Shown here: positions 43,490-56,090 of the stretch, piece by piece
Numbering within the stretch: the stretch's first letter is position 1
Layout: every line of letters begins with the position of its first letter
Source: Aphrophora alni
Lineage: Eukaryota > Arthropoda > Insecta > Hemiptera > Aphrophoridae
Reading direction: 5' to 3'
NCBI GenBank assembly: GCA_963513935.1
Contig: OY740765.1
Location: 124,272,897 to 124,336,896, forward strand
DNA length: 64,000 bases
Notes under the pieces: model-generated
What the model saw: the letters and a program-made list of their open reading frames with translations, nothing else
The model's database searches: none
What the model was told of the DNA's origin: nothing
Translations under genes and position numbers: made by a program

Positions 43490-44400
43490 TATTACCAGAA
43501 GATTCGGTCAGAAAAGAAAGTTTTATTAATTTTCAGTCAAAGAAGAATTCGGTCACAGAAGATTCGGTTAGAGAAGAAAACGAGTTAAAACTTTCGGTCA
43601 GAGAAGACACCTGAACAAAACGTTTGGTCAGAAGACGATTTATTATAAAGTGTGATGGTGATGCTTGGATTTGAAAGGGCATATTATTTATATGAGTATG
43701 TTTATTAGAAAACTTTTGTTCAACGGATATACAATTGATAAAACATTTTGATAACAACTAACCTAACCTAAATGTCAAATAAACGTTAAATTAATTGTGT
43801 TTCCATTAATTTGCCAAAAGTTGTCTAAACAGAAAACATAGGATAATGTCAATTAAAAATATGTTTACATTTGAATGTAAATTAAATAACATGCGTCTTC
43901 ATTCCCATATGATGGGTTTACGCAGCATAGTTCTTTCATTTAGAGATGAAAGCTGTAACAAATTATCGGTCAGAAAAGCAACCTGTGACAAATTATCGGT
44001 CAGAAAAGCAAGCTGTGACAAATTTTCGGTCAGAGAAGAATTTGGTCATTGATTCAGTTGAAAAATATTATTTAAAAAATAAAACGGATGTTTCGGTCAA
44101 AGAAGAAAGCTATGATCTACTTTTGGTCAGAGAAGATTCAATTGAAGACGATTTAAAAAATCCAACTTTTGTTTTGGTCAGAGAAGACTAATGCGCATAT
44201 GCCTTTAAGCCAGAGAAGAAAGTAGTGACGAATTTTCGGTCAACAAAGAATTTGGTCACAGAAGTTTCGGTTGAGGACAATTTTTTTTAAACAGTTGCTT
44301 CAGTCAGAGAAGAATTTGGTCACAACAGATTCGGTCAAAGAAGAATATATAACCATTATTTTTCAGTCAATGATGATTCGGTCAGAGTAGACCACCCCTT
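43490..44400 (+). repeat. Degenerate short-motif repeat field (GGTCAGAGAAGA)
   Basis: About 20 copies of a motif close to TTCGGTCAGAGAAGAA, in two clusters (43500-43640 and 43960-44390), with a middle stretch of near-perfect 30-bp units (43950-44035, CTGTGACAAATT core). It opens short frames rich in SVREE- and DKLSVRKA-type repeats, but they are not continuous. Origin unknown: minisatellite or a decayed repetitive exon. Confidence 0.65.
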
Positions 44401-44984
44401 ACAATAAAGTTCTACATTTTGTGGCAGGCATCGTCAATTACTGTAATTGCTCAAGTTTCATAGAGTGGCATCATTCAGATCTGACATCTATATATTCCAT
44501 CACAAACATTAATACCATTTTATTCATATGTCAATAATGGGTTATCTCATTATTAAGCATTTGTCACCTAGACTATATAAGTAATTAATCTACTTGATTA
44601 TTATCACTAGTCAATACTGACCTTGTAGAATTAAATAAAAATTTATTCCATTTATATAAAATATGATATTTTTATGGCATTTAGTAATTTTATTGGATAT
44701 ACAAATAAAAGAACTACAAAACATTGGTTGATTGAGAGTATATATTAGAATCTATACTTGAAAGTTATAGAATGAGTTACCAATTTTTACACTTTAGATA
44801 ACATTGTATTGCTGTTTTTCATACTTTTCAATTTAAACTTTTACAGTGAAAATTTTAGTGCACAGAAAAGTTATAAGCTATTTGTCATAAACAAATTAAG
44901 TCTTAAAAATGTGTTTTTTTTAAGTCTATGGCAAATTAATTTTACTTAAACCTTTCATCTATAAATTTTTACTTACTTTTTACT

Positions 44985-45400
44985 TCTTGTTCGTGCATCT
45001 GGTATCAGATGATACCAACCACACGGTGTCTCTCATAAACAAGGGCAGCAATCCGCCAAAAGGCAAGGTCCGTCAGTACTCTTTGAAGGGTGAATTCTTT
45101 TTAAAGTTTAGCCTTCAGTATCTCTCTAGCAGCATTTCCTGGACCAGGGCACTGTGGAAGAATGTGTTTGAGGGTTTCTTCTTGTTCTTGGCAATCCAAA
45201 CAGATGGGGGAAACAACAATTCTAAAGCGGAAGAGATATGCCTGTGTGACAATATGTCCGGTTCGTGCCCTGGAAGCAAAAGTAGACACCAATCGAGGTA
45301 TTCCCCTTTAGATGCTCAAGTTGTTAGGAGTTTTCTGAATTGATTGTAGATGGCAATCTTTTTCCTTGTTATTCCATCTAAAAAAATTTAAACACACCAC
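44985..45400 (-). pseudogene. LINE (R1/I-type) C-terminal fragment
   Basis: Minus-strand frame 45101-45292 carries ARTGHIVTQAYLFRF and CLDCQEQEETLKHILPQCPG, the C-terminal zinc-binding tail found after the RT/RNase H of many arthropod LINEs. The recognisable homology runs on toward 44987 with stops. No RT nearby. Confidence 0.6.
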
Positions 45401-46419
45401 ATTTTTAGTTTAGATATCTCTGAATTATTATTTCGTGATTTATTCCCATGTATTGCCCCATCTCCAACTGTAATAAAATTTTAATTTCTTTAAACTTCAG
45501 AGAGTTCTGCACTTTTTTTTGTCATCAAAGTTTTTGAACATTATAAAAAAGTTAATTAAATTATAATTTTAATATGAAAGTCTATATTAAATAGCTGTCA
45601 CCTTGAATTATAAAACCTAATAAAAGTTATACTAATATGTACAGTACTACAGATGAGCTACCTAAAAACCTAGTACACAGATGTGGTGTACTCTTTCATT
45701 TACATAATAATCATACATATAAGCAAAAGTTTTCATACTCACATTTTAAGTTGCCTATTCATACATTTTTAGAGTATTTCAGTATGAAGTTTATTACCTA
45801 ACCGCAACAGAGATTTGGTATCTTATCTAGGCCACGTTAGGTTAGTTTGCTTTCATTTACATATTTTAATTATGTATAGGCTACTTGAAACAGTATAATT
45901 ATAAGCCTAAATAAAAATGTTATCAATTTACAAATAACTAAAACCAAGGTAACCCCTTTAGATGCGGATTATTCATTGTGTAGATTATGAAAGGCATACT
46001 AAAAATACAGGGGAAATGGTCGAAAAAATCTAAGCATAAATATAATGTGAATATGTATAACTTCACACATGCACAGTAAGATTGTTATGTGAATAAGGAA
46101 ATAACATAGACACGTAAGAACATTAACTGTGTATACTACTACATTTTTTATGGTTTCATTAAAAGGTAGGCCTAACATTTTATTCCATTTCAAAAATTAT
46201 TACTTAATGATGGAATATTTGTAATAATGTTATTGTTTGTTCAGACATTTGCCATCATTTGTGTATAAGAAACAATACACGACTTTTGGAGAGTATAAAT
46301 AAATATTTTGATAATTCCTGAGAGCTAATTATAGGCCCGAGAGGGATGTTAGGCTTATGGATTTTAGGTAACCCATACATATGGGGATATATATCTAAAC
46401 TACTTTTCTAATCACTTTA
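45401..46419. other. Intergenic AT-rich, no gene seen
   Basis: No supported ORF or RNA gene. CTAGGCCACGTTAGGTTAG-type short words occur but do not form a clear repeat. Confidence 0.4.
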
Positions 46420-47011
46420 ACTCGATCAAGGAAGGAATAGTTCATTTCTTACTCGACATAGCCAATAATATTTGTTCTGATAAAGTTGATCTAACCAAAA
46501 ACTAAATCGTATATAAAAAGATTTGGTTACTAATGGATATCCTCAGTCCATAATTAAAAATGAGTTAAAGTTAGGGATAATACTAAAAAAGAGTCCAAAG
46601 AAAACGAAAAACCTTTTGCGTATATGACCATCCCTTATGCCGGGATTATTGGAAAAGATTAGGCACGTTGCTAAAAATATAAAATCCTAAACGCATTTAA
46701 TATAAAAAAAACACTATTAGACAACATCTCGTCAAAATAAAACCTCTAAATAGTACTCCGAATACTAAATACTATATTTACAGTATAAAATGTGAATGCG
46801 AAAGGCAATACATAGGTGAGACAAAAAGACCTCTAAACATAAGAATAAAAGAACACAAAAATAACACGTGATTAGGCCTAGTAGATAAATAAAAAATAGC
46901 CGAACATTAAGATCCTAAAATCATAAATTTAATTGGGAAGAGGCAAAAATAATACACCGTGAAAATAACTTATATAAACGAAAAATAATTGAAGCCTCAT
47001 ACAAAAAATAA
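46420..47011 (+). pseudogene. Penelope-like element: RT thumb and GIY-YIG endonuclease relic
   Basis: Pieces in order: SIKEGIVHFLLDIANNICSD (RT C-terminal region), PFAYMTIPYAGIIGK, then YYIYSIKCECERQYIGETKR with PLNIRIKEHKNN, then FNWEEAKIIHRENNLYKRKI and IEASYKK to TAA 47009-47011. The YIY...YIG pair with a CxC and the Arg of RIKEH matches the GIY-YIG nuclease that makes target cuts in Penelope-like retroelements. Stops and frameshifts break it (for example TGA after NNT, about 46869). Only the 3' part of the gene remains. Confidence 0.8.
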
Positions 47012-47590
47012 AAGACAACCCAATCAGCCAAACTAGTATAAAAATAAGGCCCTTGTGGTTACCTCTTATTAAAAATAAGCTTAAAATTGAAAATAAACAA
47101 AATCTTAAAGAAAAAAAGGCTGAAGTGTTAACTGTTGGAAGCGAAGGATTTATAACATGTTCGAAGAGTAAGAAAATATAAGAGAGGACGCTGTAGGCAT
47201 TAACTACTGGTTTCTTAACTCCTTCCCCCTCCCAGTTGGCAGATTGTTCCATGATCGCTAGTTGTTCTGTGATTTTGGTTGTGAACAGACTTGTTTTGGT
47301 TGGTATTTGTCAGCTGCTGTGTACTCCGTTCATGATCTCTTTTGACTTGTGGTTTCCTGATCATATAAGAGTTTCTTTTTAGTTTTTGACCGCTCAGGGT
47401 TTGTCCTGGGTGTTTTTTCATTAGGTTTAGTTTCTGAACATAGGCCTAGGCATCTAGGTGTGTGTTTTGTCTGCATGATTTAATTTGTAAGTTAGGCACT
47501 TGATAACAGGAGTTGATTTATACTCCTGAAACATCAAATGATGGCAAAATGTCCGAACAAACGATAACATTTTATGATGCAAGATGATGG
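47012..47590. other. Intergenic, no gene seen
   Basis: Minus-strand frames at 46929-47252 and 47215-47421 overlap the Penelope relic or lack any domain and are not supported. Confidence 0.4.
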
Positions 47591-48493
47591 TTAACCTTAT
47601 AACTGGTAATCTTTTTTCCCAACACGCTAAGTTTTCTTACGCAAGTTAAAAGCATATCTTTACAATTTTTTAAGAAATATGTAAAAAATCTTATATACGA
47701 AGTGTAATATATCAATTTAGTTGGAAAAGTCTAAATAACATGCTTATGTAATAATAAAAATTTTACCTCTTGTTTATAATTAGTTCCACTTGACACAATT
47801 TGAAAATAGCTTTTTTGATTTTCTGTCATAAAACTTCTAAGATACAAAACTTTGGAAAATTTGTGTTTTTTTTTTTTTTTTTTTTTCAAAATGTGAGATA
47901 TACAAAAAATGCTTAATGTTATTGAGAACAAAATAATATTTACATAAGTTAATTAAATATTAATGAAATAATTCATTATAATTAGGTTCATAATCGTCAT
48001 CACTTCCTGACAAAAAATCTTTCAACACAATATCAGACGGTAGACCTTCCACTGAAATGTCACTTTCCCATCCATAGTTATTTTCACATTATATGGAAGA
48101 AACATCATCATCGTCAAGAATATCACTTGATTTGCACTGATCACCACCCATAATAATTATTTAGGTTATATGATCACATCATAAACTAATTATAGCCTAC
48201 TGATGCAACAAAGTAACAACTATGAAAATTTTAACACCAGCTGACGACTATAACATATAATTTAAGTTCTTCCGACATTTGAAGGCTAAACATTTTATAA
48301 TTATTGATATAAAAAATAAAGATCGAAATCTCAACTATCAATTGCCACCAAAATCGAGATAATTGGAAGAAATCCATTGTCAATTTATGGCTTTTATTGA
48401 ACATCTAAATATGCATCACAAATACGATCGACGCTTAACTTTATGAAGGCCAAATTGAATCACAATTGCAACGTTTACCAGTGAGAGGGTTAA
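47591..48493 (-). mobile_element. Internally deleted piggyBac-type element
   Basis: TTAA at both ends (47591-47594 and 48490-48493). Ends read TTAACCTTATAACTGGTAAT and, reversed on the right, TTAACCCTCTCACTGGTAAA, sharing ACTGGTAA at the same spacing. Minus-strand start codon at 48149-48151. A 23-base poly-T run near 47864-47886 lies inside. Confidence 0.7.
47960..48151 (-). pseudogene. Acidic N-terminus of a piggyBac-like transposase
   Basis: Starts MGGDQCKSSDILDDDDVSSI, then an in-frame TAA, then WESDISVEGLPSDIVLKDFL and GSDDDYEPN, ending at a stop at 47960-47962. Acidic Ser/Asp-rich starts are typical of piggyBac transposases. The catalytic DDD core is absent. The assignment leans on the TTAA termini. 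Confidence 0.5.
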
Positions 48494-49484
48494 CAAAAGT
48501 CGTGATATTAAACTAGAAATTAGATTATGTAATGAAACGGAATAAAAAAATCACTACAAAAAATTTGTCCAGAAATGATACATCACTTCACAATCATCGT
48601 AATTTGTAAAAAAAATTAAGATTATGGGAATTAAAGCTGGAGGTTGGGTAGTACAAAGAAATAAACACCTTTATTTTCATATTAAATCAATTTATAACTT
48701 GCAAATTAAAACCACCAATACGTTATTACTTCATAAAGGATCTTTCAACTATTTTTGGAGGATTAAATCATATTGCTAGAGTAAATATTTAAGACATATT
48801 GTTTTCGAAATTCATTTAAGTACAAACTTTATTTTGAAAAGGAAAAGTAATATTTTCACAATATAAATTTAGGTAAAAACCTAGAATGACGATCGTTAAA
48901 ATCAATAAAAAATTTTCCGAAATTATTCATCTCATCTACTAAATATCAAATTTACACATAGCCTACATAGGTTACCAAATACTTGTATCACAATGAGAAT
49001 TCAGAAGTTTCATATATACCCTCCTTAAACAGTCTCTTTTAAAGACTATTGTAAAAGAAACACATATTTGTAAAATTCCGACAAAATAATTATGAATGGT
49101 GATAAATTCAAACAGAACAGTATTAATAACAAGTGTATGACAACATTTTAACCATTGATATAAAACACATCAAGCTTCATATATTGTATGATCTATTCAT
49201 AACATTATAAAAGTCATTCTAGTTCTAAGACGATTACGATAGTAGTAATATCATATATGAACATAATTTTAGATATATAATAGTTGAATAACGTTAATAT
49301 AATATATTTAACTATTTACCTAACCTGACTTTGATGAAAAAGAAAAGTTAATTTATTAAGTTAAATTTTTATATTTATTTCACATTTAACAAACATCCAC
49401 AAGCAAATACAGCCATCTTATCAAACATTCCTATTTCACAGCAAAGTAAAATTATTGTCAAAAAGGAAATTATGTAGTGTATAT
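48494..49484. other. Intergenic AT-rich, no gene seen
   Basis: No supported feature. Confidence 0.4.
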
Positions 49485-50040
49485 TCCAGTAAAATTTAGC
49501 AGTGAAAAATCATGAAATTGTTTACTACCTAGCTTAACTTGAAAGAATTAGATCATATTTGATGTCAGAACACATTTTTGAAGTACAAAAATACATTACT
49601 TTAGTAGAAAATAAGAAATATGATAGTACAAAATCTTAAGAAATATGAAATTCCGCTCAGGTTATGAATGCCTACGTTAATATTTATAACTACATTTGTC
49701 AAGTTAGTGAATGTATGATCAATTGTTTTATTAGGTCTGGCTGAGTGACTAAATATAGCCCTCTAGATAACAAATGTGCATTTCAGCTAATTATTATGAT
49801 ATTGTATGATTAATGAATCATGATAAATAAATTTAGGCAAGTGACTATATATAGTCACCTAGCCACACCTAATAAAACAATCAAGTGATGACATGTTCAC
49901 TAACTTGATGAACATAGGCATACATTAACCTAACCATACTTCAAAAGGGTCTTTCGACATTAAATATGATTTAATTCTTCCAAATTAAGGTAGGTAGTAA
50001 ACAATTGCATGATTTCTCGCCACTAAATTCCACCAGCATA
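49485..50040. repeat. Fold-back (long inverted repeat) element
   Basis: Left arm about 49485-49775 pairs imperfectly with right arm about 49840-50040. Both arms hold AATTGTTTACTACCTA-type and TTGTTTTATTAGGT-type blocks in opposite orientation. Near the centre is GTGACTATATATAGTCAC, itself a palindrome. No ORF. MITE-like. Confidence 0.65.
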
Positions 50041-50778
50041 CGTACAATGCATAATTACCGTCAAAAGTTATATTACACATTCACATTTACTTTGGTGTAT
50101 CTTTCTAATACAGTAGCTTCCATTCAATGTATAATTAGTTCAATGACATAAATCCCCTAGACTTTTTTCTCCATTTCAAAGATGAAATGGATTTTGCAAA
50201 CATTTTTATTTATCCATATGGTCACTATTCTATATTTGTACCAAAATAGAAAATGAAAAGTATCTAGCAAATACAAATGCCTACTTATTACAATAGAAAT
50301 TCAGAAGAACCTAATCAGCCTACATATATATTTTCCATAGAAACTAATTTTGAATCATGAAATATTGACGTAAATATTAAAAATAAAAAATTAATACCTA
50401 ATCTATCAAAATTCATGTACATCTTGCATGATGTATATCAATGAACATCAGAAGTCGTAGTTTGTATTAAGACATATAAACCCATTAAATTTGTAAATGA
50501 TTATATACAATAGTCAGTACTAACTTCACTTCACCTATAACGGTTATAATGTCATTTTTCGTAAAAGTTATACACAATTTTTATATACAAATGTTCTGTG
50601 TTCAGGCCTACTAGAACCTTAAATGGTAATTAATGACTGTGACTGCAACCAGTCTTTTTGGTGATTTTTTTTTTTAAATCATGTTCTACATAGGCTACCT
50701 TATTTAATAATAATAAAATAAGTTTTCAATGCAGAGTTAACTTTTTCACCGAAAAATCATGATTTTAAAACTACATAG
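50041..50778. other. Intergenic AT-rich, no gene seen
   Basis: No supported feature. Confidence 0.4.
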
Positions 50779-50872
50779 CCTGATCCAATGATTTACAAAT
50801 CACCGAAGTCAAGCAACATTGACCGTGGTTAGTACTTTGGATGGGTGACCAATTACCCTTGTGTTAATGGTC
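50779..50872 (+). pseudogene. 5S rRNA-derived pseudogene or 5S-type SINE head
   Basis: TCACCGAAGTCAAGCAAC and GTGGTTAGTACTTTGGATGG followed by GTGACC match the middle and internal-promoter part (box A, intermediate element, box C) of arthropod 5S rRNA, with one extra T in TACTTTGG. The outer parts have decayed. Confidence 0.75.
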
Positions 50873-50954
50873 TAGCTGACTATATGATTTGCATTTGTAA
50901 ACTAAACCAGGATTTTGTACTTTTTGATTATTATTTTCTACTAAAATAATTTAT

Positions 50955-51260
50955 TGAGCTAGGTACGGTACTTCAAAAGTGTCTGGCGACACTTAATATC
51001 ATCTCATTTTTTAAATAAGCTAGGTAGTGAACAATTACGATTTACTTAATTAAAATTTAAGGAGGGATTCAATGCATAAATTACCAATAGTAGTAATACC
51101 AGAGCTGTATTTTTTCATACTTTTATATTTCTTACTTTTTACTACACCAATGTATTTTGGGACTTCAAAAATACCTGGCAATACCTAATATGATCTCATT
51201 TTTTCAAAATAAGGTAGGTAATAAACGATTTCCTTAATTCATTTTAAGGCAAGCTGCTTC
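50955..51260 (+). repeat. Two more copies of the fold-back element's arm
   Basis: 50970-51050 and 51150-51245 repeat ACTTCAAAA...CATTAATAT...AAGGTAGGTA-type sequence also found at 49930-50010. They are single arms in direct orientation. Confidence 0.55.
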
Positions 51261-52135
51261 AATGCATAATTACCCTATAATTCACAGTCCCTATCATATG
51301 GAATGATTTCACATGTCTTTACATCTAGGCTAAACAAACAGAATTTACAGTAGGTTAATAACGTTTTCCAATAGGATATCGTAAAATGGAATATAACTTA
51401 CAGTACACTTAGTAACTCTAGCCTTTCAACCATTAGTTTAAAAAAAAAATAATTATTGGTGATCGGTTTAAAGTGTTACGCCATAGTAAATCTCTCTACT
51501 AATAAACTAATGTAATTTACTTACGATTATAAATAAAGAATAACATTTCTTACCTATTGAGCCAATGTGTCTGGAAAGGTTCAATATTTCTTACAGTTTT
51601 CAAGCCTTTAAACTACAAAAACAAACATAGCTTAATAGCTAAGAGTCCTTCTTCATTAGACGCTTTAGACGCTATAAAAATAAAAGAAGAAAATGGCGAT
51701 TTAGAAGAAACATGAAGAAAGAAACATGAGCTAATCTGAGCTAAAGAAACAATAGAGGTAGCACTGGCATTCTAGTTCTACTAAGCACACTAAACGAGCG
51801 TTCTCCCTGTGCTATCGAAACAGGCAGGTGCAAAATATACGGAGTGCTGTGCACACATTAGGAAATAAACTAGTATTTTTTAGAGCTGATAAATTGTACA
51901 GCAGCTTCAGAGGTGATAGTGCAGTGTCCCGAGATGTTGATCTTTGTAATGGATTTTTAATATTTGACTGAATATTTAATCCTGACCGAATAGTCGTGTC
52001 ATACTTTTCGCTTAACAACCAACACTTTTTGTTCTATTTAAACTATAAACAACATACATATTTATTTATAAATTAGGCTACACTGTCAAAGTATGATAAA
52101 AGTACATAATATTAATTATTATATATTATATATTC
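51261..52135. other. Intergenic AT-rich, no gene seen
   Basis: The minus-strand frame at 51812-52018 has no recognisable domain. Confidence 0.4.
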
Positions 52136-52480
52136 GGCTTTTTCCGGAGCGCCTCGGGCTGCTCCGTAGCACATCGCGTTACGACTGCGTTCTCGTATAC
52201 GTATAAAAGGCATAGGTGAATGTTTTGTTTTGGTCTTTCTAACCTCTATATTCTATACACAGGCACGCGCCTATACCCTTATCACTGATACAGGTATTGC
52301 TTTCTGCTCTTCGAGTCCTCCAGGGCATAGGTATATATACTTACAGTATATATAGCAGTTGAATAGATTTGGTTTTTTTCGCAGACTCTCCGCTCGTGAG
52401 TGTTATGCCCGTGTAATGATTCCTGTACATATACAAGGACAAGTGAGATTGTTATAACTGGACCCGCATCAACGTGCTAT
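52136..52480 (+). promoter_or_regulatory. GC-richer island with hairpin and TATA box, possible solo LTR or promoter
   Basis: GGAGCGCCTCGGGCTGCTCC at 52147-52166 can form a GGAGC/GCTCC hairpin. CGTATAAAAGGC follows at about 52200. 250 bases later AACTGGACCCGCATC could mimic an LTR edge and primer site. No coding frame on either side. Tentative. Confidence 0.3.
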
Positions 52481-53449
52481 GGTGTTTATAAGTGAATAAT
52501 ATATAGTAATATGATATTCTTGCAAAGTTCCGAAAACATCACGCCCCATGCTTTTTGGGTGTAAAATTTTTCATAAAAAATAAAATGATTGCACACTAAC
52601 AAGTCTCATTCCAATGTCAGATTCACTAAGAAAGAATTAATTGTATCTGAGAATTATTTTTTATTTTTTAGTTCAAGTTTATTCATTTTATTCAAAAGTA
52701 AAAAAGCATGTTTAAATTTTTTTTATTTTTTCATTTTTTAAAATTTTATACTCTATTACTTTCACTGACATTGGTTTGACAATTGGATTTTACCAATACT
52801 TAGTGGTTGTTTAACACAGAAAAACGGAAGTTTAATGTTCATCTCATAAAAAATTATTCAATTTCTTTAAAGAATTTAGATATTTTGAAGATTCTACATA
52901 CGTTTTAAAAACATCATTATAAACGTGAATAAGAAGATATTAAAATAAGTTATTACAATAAATTGTTTAACAACATTCATCATATAAGATGAAATTTACA
53001 TGTTGTTATCATTTATGTGGTTTATGTGGGAAATCTCTCAGGAGCTCACCTTGGTTAGTACGGGATCGTTAATTACAGGAAATTAGCTGGGTTTATACCT
53101 TTTTTTACATAGTTTTGGATTATATCCCTCTCTTATCAAACGCTGAATTAAAACATGGGAAAAAATTACATGATTTAAGTATTTTAAGTGGAATTACTCA
53201 GAAAATTATAAGAAAACTGTTTAAAAGTGTCATGATTACAAATTTTATTTTTATTTTTGTACAATCTGAATAGATACAGTGTACTATAGCACATAAGAAA
53301 TTCATAACTATATTTGTAATTTTGAGCAATACATATATGACAGTAATGCAAACAACAACGACCACGAGGACAAATATTGTAAGACAGATTTCTTTACTAT
53401 ATACAACGGAGTGTCTCAACACATAAAATGGCCTATTCTATAAGGTATA
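52481..53449. other. Intergenic AT-rich, no gene seen
   Basis: No supported feature. Confidence 0.4.
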
Positions 53450-54400
53450 TCCCTTCTGCTTGGAAAATGGTTAGGATGTTGTTAATCAAAAATGAAAATG
53501 GTAGATGATGAGGGAATGAGTTAAATACCACTATGCATACTAATAAAGGAAATGAAAACCTTATTTGAGAGGTTGATAGCAGAGAGATTCTTAATTGCTC
53601 TGGAGGAAATTATCGAACGTCTATTCAGCAGTATGTCTTCAATAAGAATGCTCCACAATGACTGTAATGTTAGAAGTACAACTTATTGCAGCAGGATATA
53701 AGGCCTACAGCAGGATTTTGGCTAATAAATTGCACCTTGGCAACACTGGAGGTGAAAATGCTTTCCATAGTGCTCAATGAGATGGAATCAATAATATGTT
53801 CATAGGTAGAAAATACGACAGTAGCTAACAAAAATGGTGATGATCTATTTGGATACTAGGTTCAGTGGAGTGCCACAAGACTCGGTCTTAGGACCTCTCT
53901 TTTGGAATGTTTACTATGATTTAATGCTAATACTAAGAGTGCTAAAAGAAGGACAGATAATATGTTGAGGGCCTATGGTAGTAAAGGGGCAGAATAGTAA
54001 TGAACTCGATGGCGTAACGAACGAGACAATTGTCGCTATCAGTTCATGGTTTAATTTCAAAAGACTTTAGCTAGCAACTCATAAGACAGAGATGGTGTTA
54101 CTTGTGATACATATATCACTCTGTGAGTTCAGTGTACTGATAGTGGACCTAGATATGGCTTCGTGAAATCGCGTGAGATATCCGGGTTTTATATTCAATC
54201 CCAATATGAGGATGACAGCTCATATTAGAAGAACTGTTGCAAAGGAGTTGCCTAAGTGAAATTACGACCAATGCCACAGGATCTGAAGTAAATGAAATGC
54301 ACCTAGGAGTAACAGGAGGAAGTTCTTGTCTTATTCGGCTTACTCCAAAATTCTATATTCCGCTTATGTACGGTGCAGGGTACTTAATATAAAAGTATAG
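53450..54400 (+). pseudogene. Decayed R1-like LINE reverse transcriptase
   Basis: In order: WKMVRMLLIKNENG, KEMKTLFERLIAERFLIALE, the RT motif GVPQDSVLGPLFWNVYYD (53867-53920; the family has GVPQGS), SSWFNFKRL and THKTEMVLL (palm-thumb side), and NRRKFLSYSAYSKILYSAY. Multiple frameshifts and stops. The 5' endonuclease and the 3' zinc tail are not seen next to it. Confidence 0.75.
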
Positions 54401-56057
54401 GAAGATATTAGAGAGAATTAAACAAGGATGGGACTCAAAACTCTAAATGCATATAGGACTAGGTAAGTACAAGTATGGAAATAATCCTGGCCTGGGTTCC
54501 ACTCCAAGATCTTCTGGTGTATGAGCGGGTGAAGAGGCAAGCCTTAGAGGAATACTTAAAATATCAAGATTAGGGGTGGAAACGTATGGATAATATTTAT
54601 GGAGTTTACCGACGTAATTAGCAATATTCGTGTCTTTAACTGCCTCTATATACAATAGATATTTTATTTTACTCTAGTCAAACGACGTCTTCAAACTAAT
54701 CTAGTATACGGCCTAATTGAGTACAATCTGTAGACATATCTGAAATAACTTAATTTCTCTGCTAAACCGAATAGACAGTGGAAAAAAAAAAAATGTAAAC
54801 ACGTTTAAGTAACTATTATAAATCATCTGAAATCTAACACAAAGCACAACCTGCAAAACTTGTCCAAGTTCCAAACAAGAATCCTATGCATGCATCTTGA
54901 AGCAATTATTATCACTGACCAAAGAATTATTGTCTCTCTTGGAATCACCATAGTTACTGGGTGACCTTGGACCATGACTTGTTGACCAAATGTAGTGTCG
55001 ATATTTCGTCTTCCTACACTTAACATGAATATTTAAAACCAATAAAAAGCACCTTATTGTTTTTAGATAATGAACACGTCATTATAAAGGCTGTGGACAA
55101 GTTGAACTTTGTTGGACACGTTGCTAATTGTGCTCAACATGGTTATGCTATTGTTCTAACCGTGGAAACGATTTATTCCGATGAATGTACGGAAATACAC
55201 GAGGTCATTTTACAACAATAGAACACACAATGATGCCTTAAAAGAATCATTATATTATTATAAAAGCTATGAAATGACCTTGAATTCGGTGTAAATGATT
55301 ACTAACCTAATTTCAAGTTCGAATCTAGAGAATGTTATGTTTTACCGAACGAAGCTAGGTCCTGTTTTAACTAAACCATTTATTATGTTGTCTGGATATT
55401 CATGTGTTTGTTTTAAACAATTATCAATAGTTTTACAATTTAGGAATAAAGTTCTTTACATTTAGGCCGATAGATATAAATACACGGTTTTACAAATTTT
55501 ATTTTATTTTCAAAATCTTAGAGAACAATATACATAACAAACTTTAAATTTATAAACAGAGAAAATATAACACTGAGTTTATTGTATATTTACATTAAAA
55601 AAAAAAATCAATAGATTCCACATTAATAGATTTGTCTGAAGGATAAAATATAATGACATTCCTTATGATCATTAGATAATTTCCTTTAGAGATGTTTAAA
55701 ATATAATGTTTTATGCTTTCAGCATAGAAATGTTAAAGACGTTAGCATATTCAAACCGTATAGTCAAAAAATCAGCATTAATTTTCAAAACATGTTTGAA
55801 AATTTCATAAAAACAACTCGTATAGATCAGAGTACAGAGGGAAGCAATTTGAGCAGTTATCGTAAATAATTTTGAAATTTGTTTAACAATTCAAGTTTAG
55901 CGATTCATTAACCATTGTAGTCTATATTTATAAAAAGTGAATTCTACATATTCATGTGTAATATTTTTAATAATAATGAAACTATACACAACAAACATTC
56001 TATTAATGTATCTTTATTGGAACTATAAAAATACGAAAAACTATAAATACCTTTACA

Positions 56058-56090
<33 letters not shown>

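Noticed and set aside
43490..44400. CRISPR-like array
   Set aside because: Motif spacing is irregular, the motif itself is degenerate, and the DNA is eukaryotic.
55310..55330. GTTCGAATC resembling a B box
   Set aside because: No A box at proper spacing and no cloverleaf.
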